A DNA stretch of 64,000 bases from Alisma plantago-aquatica. Its lineage: Eukaryota; Streptophyta; Magnoliopsida; Alismatales; Alismataceae. Of the stretch, positions 37,514-50,118 are shown in pieces; within the stretch, counting starts at the first letter, position 1, and the number at the start of each line of letters is the position of its first letter. The position numbers and the translations under genes are program-made. The notes under the pieces were generated by a model, which searched no databases, was not told where the DNA came from, and saw only the letters and a list, made by a program, of their open reading frames with translations. The stretch is from assembly GCA_963693085.1 (NCBI GenBank), contig OY856412.1, positions 347,134,457 to 347,198,456 on the forward strand. Direction: 5' to 3'.

Positions 37514-38358
37514 TGGGTGGGAAACGAAGCCATAGGTTGGCTTATACACGACTCAAAGTGTCCCTTTCCAAAAAGAATCATATTCCTTCAAGGTGAAGTA
37601 ATATTCTCTCTCTTCTTTATCCTTTTGATATTCTCTATTATTTGGGTATTTAGGAATTCAAAAATCCTTCTCATTATTATCTTTATTCTTGGCTTTGAGT
37701 CCATTGACCATGAAATTATATTTCCTCTTTGTAGAAAATACTTCCTTCTTAACAAAACTACATAATTCATTAATAATGTATCACATTATCCTTTTATTTT
37801 GCAATTTTGGTATTTTCTCTTTCTTTTTCTCCATTGGGGCTCCTTGGACCCCAAGAAACTCAAAGATTTCGAAATTCATTTTTAAGGATACTTATTATCC
37901 TTCTAGATGCATCTATATGCATTATTTCTCATTATCATGTTTATTTCTTATTAAAATATCTCTTTTTGAGGATTTCTATTTATCTTTCTTTTTACTTTCC
38001 TCAAGTGCATTCCATTTAACATTAGGAATCCTTGGGATTCGAAATTCCACTAAGGATAACTCAATTACACCTCTTTCCACTTATTTTCCACATTTTATCA
38101 TTGTTTTCAATTTATTTCTTAATAAAGAAATACTTAATTGATCTTTTTCTTTTCTCCGTTTCTTATAAATAATGGAGTTTCTTTTGTCTTTTCCTTGTTA
38201 TTGGGCACAATAGCCAATAAAGCCCACAAGTAAAACAAAAAGGCTATTTTAAACGAAATTCATGCATTCAATCAAAAGACATCATTATTTGTTCATTTAT
38301 CTTTATTATGAGAAATTACATTTCTCACCAAATGAACCCAAAAATTGGGGTTGTAACA

Positions 38359-38376
38359 TCATTCCCCTCTTATAGG
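38359..38376 (-). other. Polypurine tract of the nested family A element
   Basis: Reverse complement CCTATAAGAGGGGAATGA directly abuts the LTR start TGTTACAACC. Confidence 0.85.
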
Positions 38377-40457
38377 AATTTTGTCATAAAAATTCTATCA
38401 AGCAAATAAACAATTCAGGATAAGACTTTTCCATGTCCATCATTGGCCCCTATGTGGCTTTACCTTACTCATGGCGCTTCGAAAGAACCTTTATCATCAC
38501 ATATTCTTTTCTATGAGTTATTTCATCTTGCCATCTATAAACTACACAGGTGACTCATGCCATTTCAGCCTCCCTTGGGGCTCACTAGGTTCATTGCTCA
38601 ACACATGGTCGGGGTACCTCACATAGTGCTCTTAATTGGACACCTGGAACTCATCACACATTTCTTTATCCTGAGGGGTAAGGTTAACCTTCTCCACCAA
38701 TCCATCTCAATGGACCCATGTATCGGGGACTCATCTTTTTTAGCTATAGCTCAGAGGGGTCAGATTTTCATGTCACATATTCTCCCACAGTGAACTGCAT
38801 GCCAGTGTACTTTGCATCCGCTCACGACTCCCATCGTCTCTAGGCTCCTTTCATCCATTGCACGATCAAAGAGACTTCATCTACATGAACTATGGTCCTT
38901 TTCTAACTATCACGTGGTCCTTTCACCAACATCACCTTACTGAAGTGGTGACTGACACAACCTCCCTTACAGAGCTTCTTTAAATCCTGATGATGGCTAT
39001 GGTGGTTATCATCACATCTTTCATAGGACAAGAACTGTTTCTAGATATCAACCTGAATGAGCACACATGCTCTCATCAGACCCTTTATTCTGGATCATAC
39101 TAACCATTAGTTAGGGGTGATAAACTGTACTAACATAGGGTTTTTCATGTTTCTACTTCCACCTCACGGAAGCGAACCTTTAGGTTATACTCAAGAACTT
39201 TTGAACTCACCTCATGGTGTAGTTGAACCATCTCTCTCATATGTAGTTCAACCTGATCTATTCCTTGATAGTACTCTTTCTTTCTCATGTCATCTAGGTA
39301 AGGCGATCAACCATAACCCACATTGCATCTTGACCTTCCTTGATCTAGGGGAGACTTATCACAACATCCATAGTGATGAACTCCCATTCCCTCTTGGGAA
39401 CTCTTTAACCTCTATATCAATGCATTGGGTTACCAGTGCTCATCCTTCACCTTCTGTCATACATGGCAACATACCACATGCATCCTCATCTCCAACATTC
39501 ATAGTACTTCTACCACTCATTATCTCAGTAGTACCATGGTGCATGGTGATCTTAAAATCACGATTTCCTATATGTCATGATTCCTCAAGATCGATTCCTC
39601 AGAAACCCTAAACCACTCTCATCAGGATTTTATTACCCTCCTATCCAAAGAAGTGTATCTAAGGATCTATCACCATCCTTTTATTATATTAAGGACTAGG
39701 ATGACTAACCAAACAACCACTAACTTGCTCAACAGATCTTGTTACATCTAAGTGTTAGCCAAACATATCTTCTTTCTCAATCTTAGGGTTAGCCTAGCAA
39801 CCCCACTTCTTCTAGTTTCTAGCTAAACTAGGCAGCTATATCTCAACCAGAGCATCCATTACCACTTCACATCCTTAGGTATTAGGTAATGTTGAAGACA
39901 TACTACTCCATGTATTCCACTTATTATCTCATCTCAGCTCTAAGTATATCTTCATCAAGAAAACTCTAAGCTCATCCTCTTAGTTTTTGAACTCAACCTT
40001 GTATAACTCATAGATCATGATAAAAACATCCTTATAAGATGATTACCTTAATTATCTTACTGTTTGTAAACCATCCATGTATTATTCCCTCTACAAGGGT
40101 ATGTTATCATCTCTGTCCTCATACCTCATAGAAACGTTCTAACTCACATCATCTTTTATCCTTGGTGTATGGCATGTGTACTGTCCTATCTCTCACTCCC
40201 ATTGCAAGAGGAAATAAGCATTTGGTGGCCAACAAAACACAAAGTTCTTCCTGTTCCAAGAGTAGAGATGGTACATCCCACATTGCCAGTACACTTTCAA
40301 ATCGAAGTTGAAATGTGCAACTTATGTCTCTATGATATCAAAGTTACATCCATGGAGATCTGGTCTCGAACCTGCTGGGGTTTACACACAATCATTGGTC
40401 ATGTCCTCTAGGTCTATAGGGTGTCGACACTTTTGGGATCATCCCTCTTCCCTGATG
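38377..40457 (-). pseudogene. Family A pol relic: RNase H end, integrase, chromodomain
   Basis: Minus-strand counterpart of 1-2104. The integrase core start reads WEFITMDVVISLP near 39390-39350 with the first catalytic Asp kept. A chromodomain-like end lies near 38480-38400. Broken by stops and small indels throughout. The two copies share layout but not every lesion. Confidence 0.8.
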
Positions 40458-42757
40458 CATCTAGAGAGTGCCCTGCTCATCTGCCCTTTGGGTCCCATGA
40501 GTTCATGAAGGTGATCAATCTCCTAACCCATGGCCCTCAGACAATGATAGTTGTTACCTCCTGACCCTATGGTCATGTGCAACTAGGGAATTAGGCAAAT
40601 CCTACTCCCATCGGTATTATCCCTACCTGACCCTAGGATAGACTTAGATTCTCTTATAGTAGATGTTCAACTTAGAACCTTACCCAAGCCTTCATCATCT
40701 CTCTCTCAACATTCATGGGCTGACTTTCATCCTTTCATAGGGATCATGGCAACCTGCCTACCTTGGTCAAGCCCCATACTGGTTACCTCCATGGTAACAC
40801 ATCCACATGCACATAGAGATGGTTATCGATGGGTTTACATGCTCATTCTCATACCATGCACTTTTCACTTAGCTTTTCAAGATCCTATGAGACCCCTTTA
40901 GGTTTTCACAAAAACCAGTGTACACCCTTCAAAAGGGTCCATCTCCCAGGATGGGAGGAAACTATATCTTGACAAAAAGGTCACAAACGCCATTAGGTCT
41001 AGGGTTTACATCCTTATTCTTAACCCTAGTAAGCGATTAAGGCACAAACAGGCCACCTATTAAACCAAGCTAGGTCATCCGGGTTTCTCATTCCTCAACA
41101 TTAGATCAAGATCATACCTTCCCCTGTCATCAACTTAGCTGGGAGGGGTTCACCAAACATACCCTAACCGTAAGGGTTTTTCCTTTCCTCTCAACATAGG
41201 AAGTACCATGCTCGCATCTATAGAAACTCAACTCTCATCATGAGCATTAGGTACACCACTTCCCCTCTTAGGCCTAGGAACCCTAGGTTCACTTTTAGTG
41301 TCCAATTGCATGCTCTGTCTCTTAACCACGAATCAAGCATGCAAAAGACAAGGCATGCACTTCCTGTCATCCTTCAACATGAGCAACACTTAGAGTTGGG
41401 TCCTTCTTAAGGATAACCAACAAGGTACAAGGCCTCACAACCTGTTACTAAAACTCTTCATGGTTTAAGGAACTCTTCTTTCTATCTTAGAAGGTAAACA
41501 CCTATACCACAGGCACATAGGTACCCGAAGCATCATCCTCTCACTAGGGTTTGGTTTCTCTAAAGGCAACCAAGACACCACCAGCCTCCAGGGATCAAGC
41601 ATGAGGCAACCACTATCATCCTCTTAGGTCGCATCATCCTCAACTCCCCACTTTTCCTCATATCTCAGAGTCTAGGCTTCCAACCTTCTTGTGCGGGGTC
41701 CTTCTCTCCCTCTAGAGTTAACCCTACATCCAACCTTACTATCAGAGTTCCTCTTTTCATGAAGGATCAAGCTCACAAGCATACCTGATGAAGCCTATGT
41801 TCAAGCTTATGTTTGCTCAAGGTTATCCATAGCTCTATATGCTTATCTCATAAGCTATCCTTCGTACTCTCCTGGCTAGGGTTTCAACCTGTTACCTACA
41901 CTACTATCGTACTCTGGGTGCCTACTAAGACATGCTCATATAATCTCATAGGGTTTCCATGGGTTCTTCTCTATCCTCATCAAGGAAGGAGTTGTCCTTC
42001 GTTCTAGCCTACACGACCCTTCCCAGGGTTGGGTCGCCAAAGGTACTAGGTCATCCAATCTCTCATGGCTCATATGGCATCCCAAAGGCATGTCCATCCA
42101 AACACCTGGTCTACCATGACATCTAACTCTTTGTTTCATCTCTCTCTCTAACCTTCACTTAGGGTTAGGGTTAACATCATCCTTAGAGGATGTGCCAGGT
42201 CTCTACTTATAATGGAGATCTCTACCTCCAAAACTAACTCTCTCTTTACTTATCCTCCTGACAAGAAGGTCTAGCCTCAGGTCTCTCCTGAGGGCATGAC
42301 AACTTATGTCATATGACCTAAGCATGTATCTATTCTTTTACGCTTAATCTATTAAGCTTATGCCCATGCCATCTTATTTACATGCCTTTTTATTAATCTG
42401 GTGGAGGATTCCTTAAACCTTATCAACCTTACCCATACCTCAAGAGGGTGAGGAAAAGAGAGAGGAAACCCTAATCCTTAAGGTCTTAATAGAATTTGAG
42501 ATGAGAAGGGATGAATAAGATGAGAAAGTCCTAAAGGTATATTATTTTGATTCATACCCTAAGACTTTGGCCAGGAAGTCACACGGATCTGGGAGTCCTC
42601 ATATTCTGACTAGAGGTGTAGAGGAAAATATTTCCAGCCCTCAGTCATGATCCTTTTCTAAACACCTCTGTCTTTCGGATAATCCTCTAATAACTCCCTT
42701 GGGTTCTATGGAGTTTGTAAAATTTAATAATTATTAATGGTTAAGTGAGGAACCTAC
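40458..42757 (-). other. Family A internal region upstream of the integrase, not resolved
   Basis: About 2.3 kb where gag, protease and RT should be, but too short for all of them and I cannot place a diagnostic motif. An open stretch of 67 codons (42139-41936, minus) is not recognisable. Probably gag-pol sequence with large deletions and heavy decay. Confidence 0.5.
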
Positions 42758-42769
42758 ATTCTGATACCA
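42758..42769 (-). other. Primer binding site of the nested family A element
   Basis: Reverse complement TGGTATCAGAAT, two bases from the LTR edge at 42772. Ten of twelve bases match the initiator-Met type TGGTATCAGAGC. Confidence 0.85.
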
Positions 42770-43500
42770 AATGTTACGACCCCACCTTCTGGTAACCCCC
42801 AATTAATGCAGACCGAGAGGTCGAAGCCGCACACATAATTTCTAGATCAAAGGTTCGGCAATTAACCAAGAACAATTATTAAATTTTAACAAAGTAAACT
42901 GGAAAGATTTAAAAAAAATAAACTTGTGCATACCTTTTGTAAACTTGGATCTCCAAACTTTTATCCACATATGACTTCTACTCTAACTAATCCTCCTTGT
43001 ATTTTAATTCATGTATTTCGCAATATGATGATTTACTATTTGTCATTTTGGCTTTGTACCTAAAATGCCGACAAACAAAACGTCAGTGAGCATAAAGCTG
43101 GTATGTGGGGGAACCAATAATCATGCAATTATTCATAATAATATATTGCAGCCAATTACCATTTAACAAAAAAATTTACATTTTAAATATAACTACGCGA
43201 TCCATGCATTCCCTATCCTCTGTGTTGTCCCTACAGTGGACCTGGATACTACTTTCTTTATAGTAGCTCCCCATTAAACCCCTCATGGTCCCACTTATAG
43301 GTGAACCAGTTTCTAGGGTTGAGTCACATGGCACTACCCGTAAGTAGCCCACTCCTTAACTCATGGCATGCTAAAGGGTCTCATGGAACTACACTCGGTA
43401 GCCTAATTTCTAACCCACGATAACCTAGACCTTACTCTAGGTTACCCCTTTTTAGCCTTTACAAGCCACAGAGGTGGATTCGGATCTAAGCCAGTTTTTT

Positions 43501-43522
43501 ATATATATATATATATATATAT
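43501..43522. repeat. (AT)11 microsatellite in the 5' LTR of family A
   Basis: Eleven AT units after a run of T; compare (AT)8 at 35831-35846. Confidence 0.9.
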
Positions 43523-45186
43523 TCATGGTGATAATCTTAGTCACTTTATAGTTGCATGAAATAAAAGGCATCCAATAGTTATTTTCAAGCAACCGATAAA
43601 CATGTTTGGAAATCGCCGGGAAACTAAAGTGATTATTCATATGCGTAACCACATACTTGTCACACTGATTTTGAGACAGAATAATCCATGCAAGAAAGAA
43701 ATCCAAGCAAGCACACATACAAGATCCTAAAATAACCATACACTTTCCTTTTATTACTCAGGTCATCAAGGTCTATTAAACCTAGCTCGCTTCCTAGGGT
43801 TTCTAGTTCACTTTTAGGGTTTCCATTGCAATTAGGGTTTCCCTTCATCTTTTACTATTTTAAACCCTAATTTTATACCATTACTCATAAACCCTTATTA
43901 TCTTATCTATTCTTCAATATTAAGGTTATCTTAACAACACATAACCCTATTTTCAGATTTAAAGGCACCATTAACCATCAATTAATTGCATTAAGCTTCT
44001 TTTACATTAAAGCTACTATTTTATCCTTTTAATCCATGATAAGATTATTATGCTCATTTATCATCAATTCAAAGTTCATTATGGTCTAAATCACATATTA
44101 CCTCGATTTGTCATTAATTCATTAGAAAACCCTAATTACTACATTAAGGGGATTTACCCATAATTATGAATCTTTATTCTCGAAATAGCTTAGAAGCATC
44201 ATATCTTAGCTTTATTCACAGTTTTGAATAATTAAAGCCATTAGGAAACACATCTACTAATATTAGGGTTTCAAGGCCTATTAAAGCACATTTTTGCACA
44301 TGAAACTCTAAATTAAACTAATTACGTGCAAAGTTCATCCTTTTCGATCTTAACATTCCTTTTTATCATTAACAGGTTAATACCAACTTTAATCATCCAT
44401 TAAACCCTATTAAACACATTATTCATTTCAAAATAGGGTTTCTTAATCTTTAATTCATTAAAGTTGATAACAGCTATTACGTTTCTAATTGCAAGAGGAA
44501 TTAGCTTCTAACTATATTTTTATTGAATTCCTCTCATTTTTCTGAGCAAAATACATATATTATTTGCTACTATCGAAGTTACGAATAAGGAGTTATGATT
44601 TTTGTAAAATTAACTTACTTGACCAATCCCTGAGTGCCACGTCATCAGTTTCCATGGAACGTTGGCTGATTGCAAACATAACACAAATTTAGTTTTGCCC
44701 CTGTCTAAGTGGCATGCTCGTTAACCTGCGGAGGGGTATATCTATCCAATCGATCAGGGTCATCTTCTACTTCCGCACTGCCCTAGATGCGCGCGCCTAC
44801 AGCTACCCGCGGCCCTTCTCCTCTCCTCCCTACAGCTCGAAGCTCCATGCCGGTCGTCGCCCTGCCTCCGCCACACCCGGGCGCACCCAGAGCACCCTTA
44901 AAAAGTGGCCAAGATGGCCTGGTTTTGGCTGGGACAACCCGCAACTTGCAGCCACCGGGTGCAGTCGTGCTACTGCCACGACGCACCGTTTAGGGCATGG
45001 CACTGCTGACTAGATCATGCTCTGACATTGGGGCATATCCAGTCTTCCAACACAACCCCTCTTGGGATCCTCTCTGCGCCAGGGTTACGTTGCTTCCCTC
45101 TGCTAGGGTTTGGATGAAAACTTGGAAGAAGAAGAAAGTAGAAGAACGTGGGGTTCTATCTTCCCTTCGAACCAAGCCTCTACCCC

Positions 45187-45193
45187 TTATATA
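45187..45193 (-). promoter_or_regulatory. LTR TATA box, 5' LTR of family A
   Basis: TATATAA on the minus strand (context CCCTTATATAAGGGG), followed by a GC-rich leader. Conserved in the three family A LTRs. Confidence 0.65.
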
Positions 45194-46038
45194 AGGGTGG
45201 GAAACAAATCCATAAGTTGGCTTATACACGACTCAAAGGGTCCCTTTCCAAAAGGAATCATATTCCTTCAAGGAGAAGTAATATTCTCTCTCTTCTTTAT
45301 CCTTTTGATATTCTCTATTATTTGGGTATTTAGGAATTTGAAAATCCTTCTCATTATTATCTTTATTCTTGGATTTTAGTCCAGTGACCACGAAATTATA
45401 TTTCCTCTTTGTAGAAAATACTTCCTTCTTAACAAAACTACATAATTCATTAATAATGTATCACATTATCCTTTTATTTTGCAATTTTGGTATTTTCTCT
45501 TTCTTTTTCTCCATTGGGGCTCCTTGGACCCCAAGAAACTCAAAGATTTCGAAATTCATTTTTAAGGATACTTATTATCCTTCTAGATGCATCTATATGC
45601 ATTATTTCTCATTATCATGTTTATTTCTTATTAAAATATCTCTTTGTGAGGATTTCTCTTTATCTTTCTTTTTGCTTTCCTCATTGGCATTCCATTTAAC
45701 ATTAGGAATCCTGGGGATACGAAATTCCACTATGGATAACTCAATTACACCTCTTTCCACTTATTTTCCACATTTTATCATTGTTTTCAATTTCTTTCTT
45801 AATAAAGAAATACTTAATAGATCTTTTTCTTTTCTCCATTTCTTATAAATAATGGAGTTTCTTTTTTCTTTTCCTTATTATTGGGCCCAATAGCCAATAA
45901 AGCCCACAAGTAAAACAACAAGGCTATTTTAAACGAAATTCATGCATTCAATTAAAAGACATCATTATTTGTTCGTTTATCTTTGTTATGAGAGATTACA
46001 TTTATCACCAAATGAACCCAAAAATTGGGGTTGTAACT

Positions 46039-46846
46039 ATTCACTAGTCTCTTTTGGGAACGCTTGCATATCACGATGGGTACTCAGATGAGGTTTAGTA
46101 TGACATTCCAGCATTAGACATATGGACAGTCTGAGATGATAATATAGACCTTGGAGGATCTGTTAAGAGCTTGTGTGTTACAGTTTATGGGCAGTTGGGA
46201 TATACATCTTATCTTGATAGAGTTTGCCTACAACAATAGTTACCAGAGAAGCACCGAAATGACACATTAGGAAGTGTTATATGGGAGACGTTGCAGATCA
46301 CTTTTATGTTGGTATGAGATGGCAGAATATTAGCTTCTAGGTCTTGAGTCAGTGCAACAAACAACAGAAAAGATCAAAGTGATCTGGCAGTAGTTGAAGG
46401 CAACTCAGGATAGACAAAAGGCATACGTTGATAACCATTGTAGACCTTTATAGTTTCAAGTGGAAGACATGGTTTATCCCAAATTCTCTCCTTGGGAAAT
46501 GTGTTCTAAGGTTGGTGAAAAAGAGTAAGTTAGCTCCCATATATATGGGACCTTATCCTATAGTTGCACATGTAGGGAAGGTGGCCTATAAGTTGGAGTT
46601 GCCACCTAAGTTGAGTAGGTTGCATCTAGTATTTCATATCTCTATGTTGAGGAAGTGTCACCTTGATATGGAGTTGACTCTTTAGTCAGTGGAGGTGGAG
46701 TTAGATAATGACATATCTTATGTGGACAGTCTTGTTCTGATCCTAGATAGAAGGATCAAGAAGTTGACATTGTATTTAGTTAAAGTTTTATGGCATCATC
46801 GTGTCATAGAGGAATCCATGTGGGAACTTGAGGACGATATGTGAAA
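46039..46846 (+). pseudogene. Family B pol relic (internal 2), part after the family A insertion
   Basis: Starts with the second ATTCA and resumes the integrase core exactly where 35106 left off (TSLFWERL, then YGQSEM carrying the third catalytic Glu position near 46120). It continues through RACVLQF (46165), YMGPYPIVAHVGKVAYKLEL (46542-46600), HLVFHISMLRKC (46622) and a chromodomain-like VKVLWHHRVIEESMWEL tail (46784-46835). Stops and one frameshift near 46200. Confidence 0.88.
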
Positions 46847-46908
46847 GAAGTATTCGTCTCTTTTTACATAGGATTTCGGGGGCAAAATCCCTATGAGGGG
46901 TCTATGGT

Positions 46909-47878
46909 TGTAAGATCCCTGACCTAGCTTTATGATTAATTATAGTTACTTTTCCTAATGAGATGCTTAAACCTTAATTTAATCTTTTGAGATGTCTTAA
47001 TATCATGTGATGGGATTACATTTTAAATATTGTCAATTTGATTTTTGTTTGAGTTATCGTTGTTATATATGTGCTTGTTTTGGACTAATTTGCAATTTAC
47101 CCATAAGTGAGGGTTATCTTACAAAATGACACATGAAAAGAGTGCATCTTGTGTTTTGATATAATGAGAGATAATATTATGATATACATGTTCTTCATAT
47201 TCCTTCTCAGAATATTAATTGATCTACTACTCAGTGATAACTGCCTGTTTGTTTAATCTATGCTATCTGTTGGAAACATATCATTTAAATGAATCTGCAC
47301 AACTTGCTAAGTACTTTATCTATCTACTTAATTGACTATTAATATAATAAACATTGGTGAAGAGTTATATCCCTTTCTAGGATGTTTGGTCTCACCCCAT
47401 GGTTTCCACAACTTTTTAGGTGGTCATAGATGGAGAGGTCGAGGTCATGGTGTAGGTGCTGAGCAATTAGGAGAATAGTAGTTGTCTAAAGGTTGGAAAT
47501 TCTACTAGTGTTTTGTAGTATAGGAGTCCTATGTGTCATCCATGTACTCTAAGGTCTTTGGGGGAGATTTTGTTGTTTGGATTATTGACACATTGATTTT
47601 GGCTTTATTCCATGATTGTATAGAAATGGCTTGTACATATAACAAGATGTAATATGTAATAGTTATAGCTTGATCTCCTTTGAACATGATGTATAACCTC
47701 TTTTGGTATATATGGAATACAGGTGGCATACTTTTGAGGCTTGTATATAAAATATTAAAATTGATATGTTGTGTTTAAGAATGTTTTAATTTACCCTATT
47801 TTGTGGTAATATTGCGGTTAGTGATAATTCCGCGCTTTGTTTTGTGTAATCTCTCTTTGTGTGGGAATGATTGTCACA
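46909..47878 (+). repeat. Inner short family B LTR 2 (970 bp)
   Basis: Starts TGTAAGATCCC, ends GATTGTCACA. It has the same internal junction as the other inner LTR ('gatatacatgttcttcatattcc' at about 47181), lacking the TATA segment. By hand it differs from inner LTR 1 at about 3-5 percent of sites. Confidence 0.9.
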
Positions 47879-47885
47879 ATTTAAT

Positions 47886-47897
47886 TGGTATCATAGC
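47886..47897 (+). other. Primer binding site, internal 3
   Basis: TGGTATCATAGC, one mismatch to the initiator-Met type site. Confidence 0.85.
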
Positions 47898-48013
47898 TAT
47901 AGGTTTTCTGAGTCTACATGGAAATATGACTAGGGTTTGAGTCTGTTCTAATGTACTCTAGTATATATTATGGTCACTTCTGCTTATGCAAAAGAAGAAA
48001 AAGAGAAGAAAAG

Positions 48014-48399
48014 ATGTCTGGAGAACATGAAAAACAAATTGCTAAAAGAGGTGTTGCTGCATTAGGAGGTGGTGCTAGAAGGTAAGAAAGGGCATAGAAT
48101 GTGCCATAAGTGCCTAAAGTTAACCCAACTAATGCAGCCAACCCTATTTTAGAGTCCATGGTTGGATAATTTAAGACAACAATGAATCGTATGATGGTTA
48201 AGATGCCTACATCCCAACCTAGGGCAACAATTCTCAGTGTTGAAACTCATGGTTTAGGAATAATTTTGAAAGACTTCAACATGTAGGAGCATTGGAGTAT
48301 GTGGGGACATCTGATCCAACTGATGTAGATATGTGTTTGACTGAGTTGGAAATGGCCTTTAAGATCCTCAACATCCCCAAAGAAGATAAGATGAAATTG
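48014..48399 (+). pseudogene. Family B gag, N-terminal part (internal 3)
   Basis: Start at 48014 (ATGTCTGGAGAACATG). Core motif GALEYVGTSDPTDVD near 48290 and FKILNIPKEDKM near 48358. A 1-bp deletion near 48262 shifts the frame relative to internal 2. Followed by the gag insertion. Confidence 0.8.
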
Positions 48400-49533
48400 T
48401 AGGGAAATATATCTACAAAGCAAGAAGTGAAAACAAAAAAATTATCTACCATATTCCCTTAAGCCAGTAGATCACGTCAATTACTATAATGTGGGAAGGA
48501 TGGTTTCTAGGATATACCTAGAACTGGAGCAAGTCCAACGACAATCCTCATCGTTGTATATGTTCAACCATAATCCTGGTTGTAGTGGGACATGTCAGAC
48601 TGTTGCACCTCTTGATCTGCACCACAGACTGCAGTCATGAACGTCACCTTCTTCAACAGCTCCTCTCGTCATAGACTGATGGTTGATGTTGTCCTCCTAG
48701 AGGAAGACTACAACCTCCCACCTCTATGGTAGTCCACATAGACTACCTATAACTCATGTCATCCTTCTAGAATGGATAGGATGTAGTCATCCCTTCCATT
48801 AGTGTACTAGTCACCAACTTTCTTTCCCACAACAATGATCTCAGTTGCTTTCTCCTTTGTTTATCCCTCCCTAGTCTGGTAGAACTTTCCTAGGAACTCA
48901 TGGTTACCACAACCAAAGAGGACAACATTTGTCAGAGAAATTGTTTCTCAATTGTCTATGTTGTGTTCTGAGAAGCCACAATACCCCTTCTATTTATAGG
49001 TGGGGTTTGGGTCCAGGTTCCCAGTCTGTGTGAGAGTTGATGGGACCATAAGATCTCAAATTTTCATAAGAATTTTGGAAATCTCACAATCTGTGACAAC
49101 CTAGAAGGTTGTCTAGCATGCCATACAGTCATTTGGCACAGTCCAGACGGCCGTTTGGTTGTTTCCCAATTGTACACGAAATTGACAATTTGTTTCCAAT
49201 TAATATCCCATATTAATTTGCTTGCACAATAAGTAATGTGCAACTCATACAAATTAGGAAATATATAGAACCTTCTGTCAGCCAAAACGAACCATCTTTC
49301 CCATGTGAGACAACCATCTCGGTCACCCAGATCTTTGTTTGGTGACCCAAGTTGAACCGATCAGCTTGGTCGGTTCACTTCCTTAACCAATTTGAACTCA
49401 TAATAGGTCTGACTCCCAGACACCCGTCTCAAAAATTGAGATGAACGTTTGGCAATTCCAGATAGACATCTCAACACTTGTGATTAGTGTTTGGAAGTAT
49501 TGTCAACCTACATGTTGCATGAATAAAATACCT
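48400..49533 (-). mobile_element. Gag insertion, internal 3 copy, left part
   Basis: Collinear with the left half of 21591-23777, with a reverse TATA box near 48990. Interrupted at 49533/49534 by a LINE and resumes at 54250. Left plus right parts sum to 2187 bp, the same as internal 1. Confidence 0.6.
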
Positions 49534-49656
49534 TTTTTTGAGAAAGTGCGCCTGCCATTTTATTAAGTAATCAAATCGTTTGCAGCAAGTATAAGGATCC
49601 GATCCTCAAAACCCTCTCCCACAAGGTGAGGATTAACAAAATGACAGGCAGATACG

Positions 49657-50020
49657 GCCAAGGCATGTGCTACTCTATTTCCTTGCCATTTAACAAAACA
49701 AAAATTGAAAGACAAAAACTATAAGAAAGATCAACAATCTCGCGGGTAATGATGACCTCATAGCCACATCCACTGTAGCCCTTCTTAACAGCCTCCACCA
49801 GCAGCAAACAGTCTGTCTCCACCACAATATCCATGTAACCTTCCATAAGAGCTAGCCGCATACCGTGTAGGACCGCCATACCCTCCTCACTAAGCATTGA
49901 GTATGGCTGTTCTAACCGGCACTGGAAGGTCCACAAAAGTCAACCGTTGTCATCTCGTATAGCTGCCCCGTAGCCGTTCTCCTCCGTTATCATAAGAGAT
50001 GCATCTATATTGATCTTCAC
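49657..50020 (-). pseudogene. LINE RNase H domain
   Basis: Reverse-strand reading VKINIDAS (catalytic Asp near 50015) ... NGYGAAIRDDNG ... SEEGMAVLHGMRLALMEGY ... VVETDCLLLVEAV (near 49805). This is the RNase H-like fold found at the C-terminus of many plant L1 ORF2 proteins, which removes template RNA. One stop lies after RDDNG near 49950. Confidence 0.85.
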
Positions 50021-50118
50021 ACTGCCCCTAGGCAGATAGTGCCATGAAACTTGCCACGGTGGTATGGAAGAAGAAGAAGCTCATCCCACAGCCCCATGGT
50101 ATCATGCATGGTCGGCAA

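Larger units (their letters stand above)
35107..38358 (-). repeat. 3' LTR of the nested family A element
   Basis: On the + strand from TGTTACGACCCC to GGGGTTGTAACA. Contains (AT)8 at 35831-35846, a telobox-like cluster (36110-36780), a GC-rich leader (37080-37440) and a TATA box (37507-37513, minus strand). Open frames of 110-150 codons inside it are AT-rich, mostly antisense and not protein-like. Confidence 0.93.
35107..46038 (-). mobile_element. Complete family A Gypsy retrotransposon (10.9 kb), nested in internal 2
   Basis: Two LTRs (3252 and 3267 bp) in direct orientation enclose 4413 bp. Primer site beside the right LTR and polypurine tract beside the left LTR show minus-strand orientation. 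ATTCA target duplications prove insertion into the family B integrase region. The internal region is short for a Gypsy element and I can place only the RNase H-integrase-chromodomain end, so it has lost or scrambled gag-PR-RT sequence. The two LTRs differ by only a few percent in the stretches I compared, which makes it younger than the array's own LTR divergence. Same family as 1-5324, opposite orientation. Confidence 0.93.
42772..46038 (-). repeat. 5' LTR of the nested family A element
   Basis: On the + strand from TGTTACGACCCC to GGTTGTAACT, the last base changed from A. Collinear with 35107-38358. It carries (AT)11 at 43501-43522, a telobox-like cluster (43795-44450), a GC-rich leader (44750-45115) and a TATA box (45187-45193). 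As the 5' LTR it would have driven the element. Confidence 0.93.

Noticed and set aside
37250..37549. Open frame repeated in the other LTR (44990-45229, minus) with similar protein.
   Set aside because: Its start lies upstream of the LTR TATA box and the box itself is inside the frame, so it would not be translated from the element's RNA. Identity is explained by LTR duplication.
37689..38141. 150-codon open frame, with a near-identical partner at 45369-45848.
   Set aside because: Both lie in the two LTRs of one element, opposite to its transcription, in AT-rich sequence with Phe/Ser/Leu/Ile-heavy low complexity. Their similarity is LTR identity, not coding conservation.
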